A DNA stretch of 64,000 nucleotides from Tillus elongatus (Eukaryota > Arthropoda > Insecta > Coleoptera > Cleridae), in NCBI GenBank assembly GCA_964006375.1, contig OZ023262.1, positions 51,595,222 through 51,659,221 on the forward strand, read 5' to 3'. Position numbers and translations under genes: made by a program. Under the pieces are notes generated by a model, which saw only the letters and a list, made by a program, of their open reading frames with translations, made no database searches and was not told the origin of the DNA. Numbering within the stretch: the stretch's first letter is position 1; each line of letters starts with the position of its first letter. Below are positions 31,386 through 43,275 of the stretch, piece by piece.

Positions 31386-32487
31386 TTGCAGTTCCGTACC
31401 CTTAAAGGCCCCAGTTTGGTATGGAAATTGTTGGTAATTTTATGGCCTAGAAGTCCAGGATGTTCAAGTAAGAATTTTCCGTTTTGTGATAAAAAGTAGA
31501 GTGATAAGAGAGACAATCTTGATAAGCTAAAATTTTAAATATTCACATCTGTTAAATTTGCTATATCAAAGAATAAGTTTTACTACGATCAAATCAAACT
31601 GAATTTATTTTATTTAAACTTCATTAAATGTGGTACAGATTTTTATGAGACCCTTGTTAATATAATTGCTTCACTTTTGATAGTTACCACAGTTTATTAT
31701 ATATTGTTAGCATTAGTTAGGCTTATTGATTATTCTTTGGGACTTGATATTTAATCAGGCCACTTAACTTAACTAACGTGTAATTAATTACTATTTGGGA
31801 AATAGGTTGTAAGCTTTGCGTGCACGAAAAGTTGAATTTTTCCATGGAACAATTATAGTTTTGGAGCACATTCATGCATACTCATTAGATATCTTGATTA
31901 TTTTGTAATTAGCCATTTCAGTTATATAATAGAGACTCTTTATTTTAGATCAGAATTTTAGAACAGCTTTTTAATAATTTCTTGTATGCCAAAGAAGCGT
32001 AATGAAAGCCCTTATTTTATCATATTATAGGTGTGTTTTGGCTTTGTGGTTGTGTTTTGTTTTCAGGGCTATTGAGAATACTTTGTGTTATTAGATCATT
32101 ACCGTTACTTTTACTTGTGGGTCTATGAGACCATACCGTTCTGAGTTTTAGTTTGTTTTACCATAATTATAACTCCCTTGCAGCTTCCTGTGCTCGATTG
32201 TGGTTGGCTATAGTTGCCAGTGTGATCCAAGAATTCTTGGTTGTGTTGGATCTGGGCAAGGAAGTATATTAGTGAACATCTTATTAGAATATCCGGGAGT
32301 GGAGGTTAAACAATCAAAAGGCGCCCCCAGTTAACATCTTATTTTGACCCACGCCCATCTCCACTGTGTAAAAGCTGGCGGTCCTCTAATTCCCCGGTAG
32401 CCTAGCTTATGCCAATGACAAATTAGGTTTGTGAATAGATTGTGAATTATTTGAGCATTGTCATCTGGTATAAAAGGAAGTGCGTCG

Positions 32488-32490
<3 letters not shown>

Positions 32491-32571
<81 letters not shown>
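32491..32571. repeat. (TA)n microsatellite, 81 bp
   Basis: Perfect TA tract after GTGCGTCGCAA. Confidence 0.98.
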
Positions 32572-32575
<4 letters not shown>

Positions 32576-32671
32576 GTCAATTAAAAATCCGTAGAAAACC
32601 ACCAGTACCGTATATTTTGCTATCTCCGTGATGGTTTTTGGTAAGCAATATTTGATTTATTTAATTTCTGA

Positions 32672-32673
<2 letters not shown>

Positions 32674-32742
<69 letters not shown>
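32674..32742. repeat. (TA)n microsatellite, 69 bp
   Basis: Perfect TA tract about 100 bp after the previous one. Confidence 0.98.
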
Positions 32743-32745
<3 letters not shown>

Positions 32746-32879
32746 TATTTATAAAACAAGAAGGAAAAGGTGTGATTCATTTATACGCAATAAATATGCT
32801 CCTAGCGAGTATATATTATATTCTTATTATGATCTATTTTGTATGGAATAATTTGAAGCACTTCTGAAAGTTTAAATGG

Positions 32880-34055
32880 TTAATATATACTACCGATTGT
32901 CTCTTGGCTGACCGGCTATTGGGAAATTTTCATGTTCGTTGTCGTATATTTCAGCAGGTTAGTGCTGTTTATTTTCTGTGTAATGTAATTTCTCCGTTAT
33001 GACATTTTGTCAGGAATTTTGGGGTTGAAAATAATTTCTTCTACACTGTGAGGACTACTGCCCGCTGAAATTTGTAGGTCTTGCATTTGAACTTGTCGTA
33101 TCCATGGGCTCTGGATAATTTCTTTGATTGCTGCTTGGATTATACGAGGATCTCCTTATTTAATTTGAAAAGTTAATTTCTTGAAAATGTTGACGGGTTC
33201 GGAAATTTTGTCGTGGCTGGAAATTATTCTGATTGTTTTGACTAAAATTCCTATAATGAGGTTGGAAAGGAAACTGAATGCTAGGAAAATTGTTTCTTTG
33301 AAGAAATGGTCTCTGTTGTCAATCTGCTTTTTGATTATTGTTGAAATTAGAGTTTTGTACGTTTTTGTCTCTGTAATTGTAGTTTTCTACAACAACAAAA
33401 ATTAAAGCTTGTTCTATACTTGTTGGAGCGGTTGATCTCAAAACCTTTCCCATTATATTTCTTAGTCCACCTAGGAACCGTTTCAGAGTTTGTTGCTGAT
33501 ACATACTTGGCTGTAGGACCCGCACCGCTTTGTTATTTTCGTTAAATATTAAATTAGAAATAAATAGTTGTTCTTATGTGACGGCACCTATTGCTAAAGG
33601 CTAAAGCGTCTTCATTTTGCTTCTGTTTTATGCTTAGAAGCTCACCCAATAAGCTTGTATCGTCTCTATGATCTGTGAAATTTTGAACTATAGCAATTCG
33701 TAAATCTGCCCACCAGGTAATGATTTTAGTATTAATTATCAGTCTAGCTTGTCCTGTTAATTTAATTTGGATAAAGTTGAGTAAAAAATGATTTAAATAC
33801 AGGTTTTCATTTGCATTGTAAAACTGGTGCATCACCAGATCCCATGATTTTGAAAAGTTCCCTACATTGGCGAGTTGACCATCAAATCCAGGCACTGCCT
33901 TTAAATAAAATTATTTTAATCAGTCGGCCATTGTATTATCCGAAATTAAATTACTCTATTTGTGTTTCAGAGGTGATATTATCACTAATGCTAATTTGTC
34001 TTAAACGGTATTCTAAATGTGATAAATTGGGGAATTCGTCGTCGGAATTAGACAT
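32880..34055 (-). pseudogene. LTR-retrotransposon Gag relic
   Basis: A minus-strand ATG at 34055 opens MSNSDDEFPNLSHLEYRLRQ. A stop and shift near 33950 follow, then VPGFDGQLANVGNFSKSWDL, LTGQARLIINTKIITWWADL, LLSIKQKQNEDALAFSNRCR. After another break comes QQTLKRFLGGLRNIMGKVLR, an N/Q/F-rich tail, and PEPMDTTSS. This is the insect gypsy-type Gag layout (capsid-like region, NRCRHI, then a PxxMD tail). The region lacks a protease or RT downstream, so the element is truncated. A primer site lies 175 bp upstream at 34229-34246. Confidence 0.7.
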
Positions 34056-34228
34056 ATGCCATATAAGACAACGAATTAAAACTTGCAATACTTACAATAT
34101 TGTAGTTGTTTTTGACTGCATTTGACTCTGCTCGTCTCTATTTGGCTTTGATTGGTTCTATTTGGTTCCTGACTCGGTTATCAGGCGTCGATATGCTAAG
34201 AATCAATATTTGCTTGGTTGTTTAACTG

Positions 34229-34246
34229 ATCCTATGGACTGCGCCA
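34229..34246 (-). promoter_or_regulatory. Primer binding site, tRNA-Ser-like
   Basis: The minus strand reads TGGCGCAGTCCATAGGAT, which from memory matches the tRNA-Ser primer site of 297/17.6-type elements at 16 of 18 positions. It lies upstream of the Gag ATG, as expected, with LTR-like sequence beyond it to the right. Confidence 0.55.
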
Positions 34247-34275
34247 GTTAACTTTCAGGTTAACGCGATCGACTT

Positions 34276-34392
<117 letters not shown>

Positions 34393-34504
34393 CTATAAAC
34401 AAATACACTAAGTTATACATTTAAAATATAAATAATAAAATACTAATATCAACATAAATGTGATATAAAATTACGTAGAACAAAATGACTCAGGCTAAGC
34501 TGCG

Positions 34505-34688
34505 ACGAGAAGTGAACGACAAGTCTTCGTGCTATGCCCTTTTATATAATTACGCATGAGGCGTTGATTGTTCTTGGATGCAGCTGTCTCTATGCAACGA
34601 GAAGTGAACGACAAGTCTTCGTGCTATGCCCTTTTATTTAATTACGCATGAGGCGTTAATTATTCTTGGATGCAGGTGTCTCTATGCA
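34505..34688 (+). repeat. Tandem duplication, 92-bp unit
   Basis: 34505-34596 and 34597-34688 share ACGAGAAGTGAACGACAAG, TTCGTGCTATGCCCTTTTAT and GGATGCAG; few differences. Confidence 0.93.
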
Positions 34689-34870
34689 TCAGTTATTCCA
34701 TTGTTTATTGATGTCTTGGTTGGACCAGCTCCATCGTATATCCATGGGAATGCTATCTTTGCGACTTTACTGTCTATTGTCTTACACTGTATCACTTTGA
34801 ATTATAATAGGCTATTGTTTCCGATGCTGGTATCTCTCGCGTACCTATTTTTAGGTTAGTCGGCCATTTA

Positions 34871-35689
34871 AAATGCAACGCCGTGAGGGGACGATTCATA
34901 AATCCATCTACACGCGTTTTAAGCATAAGTAGTGGTTTATAATGCATATATAGTAATAAACCAGTAATGATTCATTTGTGCATGTCTACGCAATATAGGG
35001 TTAAGTAACAAATATACAAACATTTAATATTTAACGTTCATAATATTAGTAGGATTGCTAAGTAGTACAATTTTTATCTGCTTCTAATCCTCTACAGTGG
35101 CGAGTTACGAGTAACAGCATAAACTGTTAACAAAACCCTAAAATAATGTTTGCTTTAGCTAAGGAGCAAGAAATTCAGAATTGCCCGGCAAGCCAAGATA
35201 TATTAATTTGAATTTTAAATGAATATTAAAACCGAAGCGCAAAAAAATTCTTCCATCGTACTAATGAATGCAGTGTACAGAATTTAATTGCTTATTTACA
35301 TCTTGTGGTTCATGTTCCATCGCACTTAGCATAAAACATATTTGAATACATCTGCAAGGAGATTTCGTTGCTTCACACATTTGCATATGCTACCACTCGT
35401 TGCTGACTTTTAAAGTGATTAATCAAATGACTGAGTACGGTTCTTTAAATGTAGAGCTTTCACATTTAAATGAAAATTTTAACACGCTCCATGCATGTTC
35501 CACTGTCGGGTTAATTTGGACCTTTGAATTTGCGCTTTGAGAATAAAAGGTTTGGCAATTTATAATGTTAATAACAGGCCAAAGTTTGCTGTGTGTGGCA
35601 CTTGTTTAAAAAAGGGCTATCAATTTTCCCATGCTTTTTGTCCGCTTAATATTGTCAACAACAACGATTCTACGTATTACATTTTAGCA
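34871..35689. other. No gene seen
   Basis: Unassigned AT-rich sequence. Confidence 0.5.
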
Positions 35690-35766
35690 GAAAAAGTCTG
35701 GACCTAGCAAGTGTCTTATGGTAGCGAATTTTCACAGAAATGGTCTACAATATATTTTACAAAAAG

Positions 35767-35772
<6 letters not shown>

Positions 35773-35844
<72 letters not shown>
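35773..35844. repeat. (TA)n microsatellite, 72 bp
   Basis: TA tract followed by (GTA)5. Confidence 0.98.
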
Positions 35845-35847
<3 letters not shown>

Positions 35848-36023
35848 GTAGTAGTAGTAGTATAGTATATTTATCTACCTTCTTATACAGCGCGATATAC
35901 AAATTGAGTTCTAGCTTGTGCATTTACATAACACAAGAAGTCCAAAATAAAGAAAAACATTGAACGTCTTCTGACACTGACACTTCTCTAATTTCTTGAA
36001 ATATTCTATTATCCAGACTCGAA

Positions 36024-36026
<3 letters not shown>

Positions 36027-36086
<60 letters not shown>
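36027..36086. repeat. (TA)n microsatellite, 60 bp
   Basis: Perfect TA tract ending in ATAATAAATATAAAA. Confidence 0.98.
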
Positions 36087-36089
<3 letters not shown>

Positions 36090-36103
36090 AATATAAAAAA
36101 CTG

Positions 36104-36393
36104 CTGGATGCAGCAAGTGCGTTATGGTAGTGAATTTTCATAAAAATGATTTTAATGGCTAACATATTTCTTTAAGAAAGCAGGCATCAATTTATATAGT
36201 AGAAACAATATGCCATGTTTCATCAAAATAACTTTATTGTTTGAAAATGTACAAAAATTTCCGAAAGTAAACTTAAATTATTCCCGAAAAAACTGGTTTT
36301 CTGGTCAACCTTACAGGTTAATAGCAAATTGAGCTATTTAAATTTGAAGCATTTAATGAAAATTCGCTACTATAACGCACTTGCTGCGTCCCG
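36104..36393. mobile_element. MITE-like foldback unit of the HP family
   Basis: 290 bp bounded by inverted hairpin ends (boxes 36108-36122 and 36375-36389). The inside is in opposite orientation to the unit at 246-557 and shares GCAGGCATCAA, TAGTAGAAACAAT and AATAACTTTATTGTTTGAAA. Confidence 0.7.
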
Positions 36394-36575
36394 AATTTCT
36401 TTTCTTACAAAGATGTATTATATTTTGATGGAAAATGGAATAACATAGGGCGTGTTCGATTAAAAAGTTCGCTACCATAACGCACTTGCTACGTCCCGAA
36501 TTTCTTTTCTTACAAAGATGTATTATATTTCGATGGAAAATGCAATGAAATAGGGCGTGTTCGATTAAAAAAAAA
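36366..36575 (+). repeat. 105-bp tandem duplication of the hairpin end
   Basis: Units 36366-36470 and 36471-36575 each carry the hairpin box, GTCCCGAATTTCTTTTCTT and ATAGGGCGTGTTCGATTAAA. Confidence 0.9.
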
Positions 36576-37230
36576 TTGAATCACCAACGACTTATGGGCC
36601 ACCTGTAATTGTGGAAATATTTTTTAAGACACCCTATAATTAATGTATACCATCTTTTTTCGTAACTTACATAATAACGGATATATTGAGCTTTAATGAT
36701 TTTTTACGAAAATTTGACAAAAATGATATACCATTAAACGATAAACTCTATAGCCAACACTACTGCCAAAGCATCAGAGATAGGGTGTATTTTAAATTAA
36801 TATTCTGGGAATATTTTAGTAAAATGAAGGACAATGATGATTGAAACTAAGAGTTCAGGCTTCCTAAAGCATTCTTCTTCAGACATTTTCTTTCCATAGC
36901 TAATATTAATTTCAGGTTCATTGCCTAAATATGACCAATTTTGACGTTTGAAATCGCGACTTTGACGTTTTGAGGGAAACCCAAACCCAAATTTATTTTT
37001 CTTTAAATGCCTGTAACTTTTTTGTCCTTTAACCTACAGAGCTAAATTTTGGTGGGTAGCTTACCCATGATGATATGAACCCGCGTACCAAACATGGTTG
37101 CCCTTACTTTGTTAAATCCGGAGAAATAATTTTTTTCGAATGAAAACTCAAAATTTTCCCGGAAAACCTCGCCCGATTTTTCTGACTAACGAACTTATCC
37201 AAGCCATTTAAGAAAGGAAGGTATGTGCCA

Positions 37231-37302
<72 letters not shown>

Positions 37303-37450
37303 ATAAACATAAACATAAACATTTAAAATTGAAACTGACCCCGGATATGGGCTCTAGGGGTCCTAGTTCGCGCTCATTTGTAAACTTTTTTTCAAAATTC
37401 AAAAGTCGGGATCTCCCCATTGGTGAATTTTTTCTACGAAAATTCACTAA
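36576..37450 (-). mobile_element. HP-family module B and long-form element with (TA)n
   Basis: An inverted module B (36585-36740) is followed by GAAGGACAATGATGATTGAA, GACGTTTGAAATCGCGAC, CTAACGAACTTATCCAAGCC, (TA)n, (AAACAT)4, CCCCGGATATGGGCTCTAGG and the stem-loop with TCTACGAAAATTCACTAAA. Matches the order in 7536-8430. Confidence 0.7.
37236..37299. repeat. (TA)n microsatellite, 64 bp
   Basis: TA tract followed by four AAACAT units. Confidence 0.98.
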
Positions 37451-37599
37451 AAAGGGTATGAACTTGGCTCCGCCGCCTATGGGTAGTCTACTGATAGATT
37501 ACTTTACAATAAATACCAGCAGAAGTACGTCAGATTGATAATAAAAAGATTAAAATATTTACGCCAAAGGAAATATGTTAATTTTTGTCTCGTTGAACC

Positions 37600-38345
37600 T
37601 CCCTAAATCGATAGTGATCGAGTACCCGCCGAAGAATATAAATACAGTTTTAGATATAAGATATTTAGAATTATTAATCCGCTGATGATGCTAACTTGGT
37701 TAGAGAAACGATCTTCGGGTTTTTTAAACTGTTGTGGTGATTTGGGTTGTCCAAGTGTGCTTATCAGTACTCATCACAGGTTCCAATCTTTATTTAGCTT
37801 GATTCTCGGGTTAGACAGCGTCCAGAATTTATTAAAACTCGATGTTTCCGCTCCCGTTGGAGCTATTTTCAAGAGGTTGAGTAAATAAACTCGAAGGCGT
37901 CTATCTGCCTACTCTTTTAGAGTGGTGGATAAGGATATCTTAGGTTGTTGTAGCCCGATTAGGTGGCCTCAATCTGCCTACTCTCCAAATCTCGTTGGAG
38001 ACCGTCTCCGTGTGTTCAACCCCTAAGACCTTAAATCAAGTGCAAAGTGAAAATAAAGGGCTTGAAATTAAAGGTGCCGCACGATTCAATGAAGTTTTGT
38101 TCTTAATCGACCTTGATATAAAAATACTTTCTAATGATTCAAGCATAGTTTGATATCTAACATTTTTGACAAGTTTCTTAAACACTCCGAATTTGTCTGA
38201 TAGAATAATAAATTACTGTCAATAACTCGACCGGTCTATACATATACTAATCTCTACGCTTGTCTCGACTTAAAGACCCTTTCGTTTTCTTTGTATCTAT
38301 GAAGTCAATATAAATACGGTTCCTTGACTCCTCTTTAAATCCGGT
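37600..38345. mobile_element. Penelope-like relic with terminal repeat
   Basis: Contains a hammerhead-like core at 37682-37720, a second inverted core with one repeat unit related to 3590-3990 at 37800-38030, and the AAGTGAAAATAAAGGGCTTG block at 38041. It then has a short GIY-YIG C-terminal piece on the minus strand near 38095-38170 (KNVRYQTML, ISRSIKN-like). Broken and rearranged. Confidence 0.65.
37682..37720 (+). ncRNA. Hammerhead-ribozyme-like core, decayed
   Basis: CTGATGA, T, helix GCTAAC-TTG-GTTAGA (last pair lost), GAAACGATC, then GGGT. Confidence 0.4.
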
Positions 38346-38348
38346 TTC

Positions 38349-38351
<3 letters not shown>

Positions 38352-38439
<88 letters not shown>
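38352..38439. repeat. (TA)n microsatellite, 88 bp
   Basis: TA tract followed by (CATA)3. Confidence 0.98.
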
Positions 38440-38443
<4 letters not shown>

Positions 38444-38699
38444 CATACATACAGGGCTTTTCTCCTGACGCAACATTAGAATTTCCATGCAATGTTTTAA
38501 ATGCTGAAGTATTGACTTAACTGGTTATTTTAAAGCAAAATTGCATAAGACTTTTTCTAAAAGCATCACATTAGAAGTCCACTGCACTATTTTGTTTTAT
38601 TTATCACCTAAATGTTAAAAGGAACAAGGGCAAGTACTTAGAGTCGAAGTTTACTTACAAATGGAAACAAAAAGACAGAAGCGTAGAATTTACTTACTT
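38440..38699. other. No gene seen
   Basis: Unassigned short stretch before the transposase relic. Confidence 0.5.
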
Positions 38700-39470
38700 T
38701 ATTAGCTGCCAAACAACATCCTGAGCGATGGTCAAATTCAGATCTAACAGCTCAATTGGTATTCTGTGGTTCTATCTCATTCTGCCGAAATTGGGCTTTT
38801 AAGTTGCTGAAGATTTTGAACAAACGTTAGTATAAATTTTTGATTGAAAGTTGCCCCAAAGAAAAAAATTGTTTGGAGCGGGATCTGGCGATTTCGTAAA
38901 CCATTAAACATTATGGTTTGGCCAAATAATATGACCTTGAAATTTATTGCGTAAATATTTTCGCACTGCAAGGGTATTATGTGCAGAACATCCATCCATC
39001 TGATACCAGATCTCTTAATTTTCTCTAGCACCATCGTTTAACGAACGTCCTATTCTACCCCCCAATAAGTTTAAATATTCAAATTTCCCATTTACATGTG
39101 CATCAATGTAAATCCGTCCAAAATATGCTTGTTGAAAATTCCGCACCAAAGATACACTTTTTCGGAATATTGAGTTCTGGTTTCAGCAAAGCTTCGTTCA
39201 TTAACCGTGCGTCAATACATACAGTTGTGAACATTGCACTCCTTATTCAAGCTGAGCGCACTCTCATGGGTGAAGCAAAGGTTATTTAAGAAGTCTTTGC
39301 CATTTCCATCATTTGATAACTAAATTGGGCTCTTCGCGCTCTATTACCATCCCTTAATTCTTGGTGGCAGCTATATTTCAATGACTTATAATTATGCTTT
39401 TTCAATGTTCTAAAAACTGTTGAAGAATGCTTACTAGTTTCGTAAGCAAGTTGCCTAATAGTCAGATTTT
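38700..39470 (-). pseudogene. Mariner-like (DUF4817-type) transposase, catalytic part
   Basis: The minus strand reads NLTIRQLAYETSKHSSTVFR then RTLKKHNYKSLKY (second HTH and linker). It continues with SYQMMEMAKTS, ERSFAETRTQYSEKVYLWCG, GIRWMDVLHI (decayed QDGAPAH region) and KSPDPAPNNFFLWGNFQSKI (usual form RSPDLTPLDFFLWGYLK). Stops and shifts are frequent, including a lost acidic residue at the usual DDE start. The N-terminal DUF4817 part lies at 41069-41302, beyond an inserted HP composite. Confidence 0.75.
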
Positions 39471-39601
39471 AGTGACTTTTTATTTTAAAAAAATTCACTA
39501 GTAGAGAGGTATCGATGCTGAGACTTTGCAAACATTTTTTCAAATGAGCGCGAATTTGGGCCCCTAGAACCCATATCCGGGGTCAGTTTGGATTTATATA
39601 A

Positions 39602-39673
<72 letters not shown>

Positions 39674-40970
39674 ATTAACCGATTTTGATGAAACTCGGCA
39701 AGTGCCTTTCTTTTATAAACACGATGAGTTCGTTAGCCAGGAAAATCGGACAAGGTTTTCCAGGAAAATTTTGAGTTTTTTTTTGAAAAAAAAAATTGTC
39801 TCCGAAAATTACAAAGATATTTCAATGAAATTTGGCTTACATATTGCTTTGGGTAAGACCTAACTATGTGTCAAAATTCAGCTTTCTAGGTTTACAAAAA
39901 ATTGAGCTATTCAAATTTGAAACATCTATTTTTAATATCACCGCGTTTCATTGACAACGGCAAACCTGGCTTATATGAGATCTAGTATGTCGTTGCCTGG
40001 CAACGGAACATTTGATATTGCACAGTTCTGTTAGACGCTGTAACTGACGTTTATCATATGTTATGATATTGTTTATATGTTTATCTGTTTGAGTTGACAA
40101 ATTATTTGTGTTATTTGGGAAATTTTTATATACAAGTGCAAATTATTCCTTTATTAATGTTAGTGGGTGGACTAAACAGTGTTTGTTATGTTTTATCAAC
40201 ACATATAAAGGATCGAAGTTTTACAAAAAGGGGCTGATATGCAACAGGTTAGTTATTTTCTCTCTGATGCTTTGGCGGTAGTTTTAGTTAAGTTTATGGT
40301 TTAACGGTCCATAATTTTTAGCTAATTTTCGTACAAACAATTCGTCATTGAGGAGACCGCGACTAAAGAATTTTAAAAAGGTTTCTTCAAATGAGCGCAA
40401 ACTAGGCCCCCTGGAATCCATATCCGGGTTTACGTTCAGTTTTGATCTGCTTACGTATATACAGGGTGGCGCGTTTCTACGGTAAAGCTCAATATAATTA
40501 TTATTATACAAGAGACGAGAAAAATTTTTATAAGTTAATATAGGGTATCTTGAGCTGCATCTTATAAAATTATTTTGACAATCACCGGCTGGCCCATAAG
40601 TCGTTGGTGATCCCTACAAATTTTTTTCGAACAGCCTTATTTTATTGCATTTTTTATCGAAATATGTTTGTAAGAAAAAAATCAACACGCAGTAAGTGCG
40701 TTTTGGTAGCAAATTTTCATGAAATGCTTTAAATTTCAATAGCCCAATTTGCTATTAACCTAAGGTTTAAACGAAAGTTTAAAGTTTAATGTCGGAAAAT
40801 TTTTGTACATTTTGAAACAATAAGTTATTTTGATAAAATATGGCACATTGTTTCTAATATATAGGTTATACCGGTAATCAAATTGATGACTGCTTGCATT
40901 AAAAAGACATATTTGATATTTAAAGCATTTTAATAAAAATTCAGTGCAATAACGCCCTTGCTGCGTCCAG
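39471..40970 (+). mobile_element. HP-family composite inserted in a transposase gene
   Basis: Two 5' ends (39476-39590 and about 40318-40450) each carry GAGCGC(G/A)AA...CCC...CATATCCGGG. The first leads to (TATAAA)n, (TA)n and AACTCGGCAAGTGCC. The second leads to ACGTATATACAGGGTGGCGC and module B, then the foldback unit 40683-40970 (hairpin boxes 40687-40701 and 40952-40966). Sequence at 39935-40290 is unassigned filler. Confidence 0.7.
39614..39670. repeat. (TA)n microsatellite, 57 bp
   Basis: Preceded by several TATAAA units. Confidence 0.98.
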
Positions 40971-41068
40971 ACTTTGTTTTATTTATTTTTTGATAAGCAG
41001 CAAAATATTGAGTTCCTTTTCGTATCAAATTGCTCTTACTTGATTCCGTTAAATTATTTACCGTACTT

Positions 41069-41302
41069 TCAGTTAATCAAAAGTGTACCCTTGGTTTCGA
41101 GCTTAGCCACCAATCGTTGAACTGTCGATTTATTTGGTATTGGTCTATCTGGATATTGAACACTGAATAAATCACATACATTTTGCAAACTATTATCTGA
41201 ATGGTATAATTTTATAATTTGAACTTTCTCCCCGATTCGTTGTAAGAAGGTTTGTGATATTAACAACAAATCATGAAAATTGCAAATCTTCTGATTTGAC
41301 AT
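41069..41302 (-). pseudogene. Mariner-like transposase, N-terminal DUF4817 part
   Basis: Minus strand from an ATG at 41302: IGEKVQIIKLYHSDNSLQNV, FSVQYPDRPIPNKSTVQRLV, AKLETKGT. This matches the DUF4817 pattern closely (EKV-IIKLY, F--YPDRPIP---TV-RLV-K). A stop follows within 10 codons. Orientation and order fit with 38700-39470 as the rest of the same gene, 1.5 kb away across the HP insertion. Confidence 0.78.
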
Positions 41303-42374
41303 TCGAAGCTTTCCCTGCCTAGATTACTAGATTTTCGGAATGGAACCTCTGTTTGCGTTTACATGAATCAAATAAAATAGTGCAGTAGACTCATATAGTG
41401 ACGCTTCTTAAAAAAGTGCAATACAATTTTGCTTTCAAATGACCAGGGAAGCCAATATTTGAGCATTTAAAAATTTAGATGCAAATCCCTATGTTGTGTC
41501 GTCAGTTGAAGAACCCTGGTCTCGGATATGGTTTTTAGCGGCTCTAATTCGCGCTCATTTAAAAAAGAATTTCGAAGATTGTAAAGGCGTTAGCTCTCTA
41601 TTAGCGACATTTTCTTTATGAATATTCACTAAAACCGGAAACATAAAGATAGAGGAACCTCGTGGAATTACAATATTTAATAAAGTTTAATAGCAATGTC
41701 GGTAAGTTATTACGTATAAATTTAACAGCTAATTACGTACTCGAGAGAACGTCAAAAACATTTCCTGGAATCTAGCTATTCAGCCCAGAGTCAGCTACCG
41801 GAATGAACCTGCCATAATTGGAAATGGAATGGAATAAGCATCAGGAATAACTGAAAAGCTGTATTTCAACATTTCCTAGCTCAGTCAATAGTGCAATTAC
41901 TGTTTATTCCAGAAAATGATCTGTAGGGATTTATTCCTTGCGCCAGTTCAAATAACGTTCCGGTTTATATGTCTGGTTGTCCTCTTCTCTAATATAAAAT
42001 CTCTATTTCAGTGCCTCTACTTGTATAGGGTATAGAGAATCGCATCTCTACCATAGAATGGAATTCTTTTTAGATGCAGCTTTATGCGATGTTATGAAAT
42101 ACCTTCCGAATCACTTTTATCTTATACGCTCTTTTACTGGAAAATGCAGATATGGAAACAAGGGAAAATACACTTCCTAGTTCCTCGGTTTATATGCAGT
42201 GCCCTAAAAGATGATAATTTAGCTAATGCTTTTTAGAGGTTTAAAAACCCGCCAGTCAGAGTTGATCACTTTTAATGAAATGTATACTTAATAATATGTG
42301 CTTAGTCAAACTTAAAGAATGATTACATTTTCAAACTAAAATATAAAAAAACAACAGAATTTAATAATGATTGG
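41303..42374. other. Unassigned; one HP 5'-end fragment
   Basis: About 41515-41640 is an HP 5' end on the minus strand (CTCGGATATGGTTTTTAGCG, TTCGCGCTCATTTAAAAAAG, TATGAATATTCACTAAAACC). The rest shows no feature. Confidence 0.5.
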
Positions 42375-43275
42375 GTCCGCCTCGGTTTCTTATGCATTCT
42401 ACCACTCTTCGAGGCGTGCTTGAAATTAAATGATTTATGGTATCCTGAGGAATGTCATCGCAGGCTTCTTGAATTCAGTGACGAAGGCGAACTAGGTATT
42501 TGGTGGTTGGGTTATATCCCACACATGTTCCCACACATGTTCGATTGGTGGCAAGTCTGGGGAGCGAGAAGGCGACGGAAGCAGGGTCACCTTATATTCT
42601 TGTAGTAACTTATGGTGTATGAGGACATGCGTTTTCTTGTTAGAAAATGGGTTGAATTACCCCTCGTAGGTATGGCAGTACAATCTCGTATGTAATCATT
42701 TGCATTAAAAATTCTATCAATAAAACCCAGAGGTGATCTTCTACCGTATGCTATCACACCCCACACCATCACCCCCCGTGTAAGGGCCTTATGCCTTTCC
42801 ACATCAAATTCTAAACTTCTGCGTTATCCAGGTAATCGTCTTACGCTTTTACGACCATCGTGGACCCAAAGGCAGAATCCGGACTCGTCACTCGTCTGAG
42901 AACACAACACGATTGTATTCACCATCCCAATTTGATCTACCGTTACACCACTCAAATCAAGCAACACGATATCAAGGTGTCAGTGAGAGACATAAAAATG
43001 GTCTATACGAACGAAGCCCAAAAGCGCGTATTGTGCGATATATCGTTTCCATATAGGCTTGTTGCTGTAAAACTCCCAACCAAGCACTTCCAATCGACGT
43101 TTCGTGGAAACTGTCTTATAAAGCCGCAATCCTCAAATGACGATTTTCCCGTTATGAAATTGCTCGTACGGATCCATGACGGGGGTTATGGATTCCATCT
43201 TTATACTACCTGGACCAACACTGTATCACTGTTGACAGACTGCGTCCTATGCGGTCAGAAATTGGTCTGATTGAA
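42375..43275 (-). pseudogene. Tc1-like (DD34E) transposase relic
   Basis: The minus strand reads, in order, an HTH/linker region (PRHGSVRAI, STKRRLEVLG), DESGFCLWVHDGRKSVRR (DE of the first catalytic region), HKALTRGVMVWGVIAYGRRS, FIDRIFNANDYI, and RVTLLPSPSRSPDLPPIEHV (usual LPWPA-SPDLSPIE-VW, with the last catalytic Glu in PIE). It ends STPRRVVECIRNRGG. Frameshifts occur near 42690 and elsewhere, so it is inactive. Confidence 0.8.

Larger units (their letters stand above)
30309..32490. other. Unassigned 2.2 kb with two small tandem repeats; no gene supported
   Basis: No recognisable domain on either strand. Minisatellite-like repeats occur at 30955-31075 (units like CCTTGTATTGTGCAGAAAT) and at 31312-31385 (units like TTTCCGTTTGTTGCATTGCC). 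A TATAAAAG box at 32470 could belong to a retroelement promoter, but nothing confirms it. Confidence 0.45.
35690..36103 (-). repeat. HP-family fragment and two (TA)n tracts
   Basis: Hairpin box variant at 35702-35716 (ACCTAGCAAGTGTCT) followed by TATGGTAGCGAATTTTCAC, then TA tracts at 35773-35844 (ending in a GTA run) and 36027-36086. Confidence 0.6.

Noticed and set aside
32461..32490. TATAAAAGG as a host promoter
   Set aside because: No transcript, start-site context or gene follows; it lies just before a (TA)n tract in unassigned repeat DNA.
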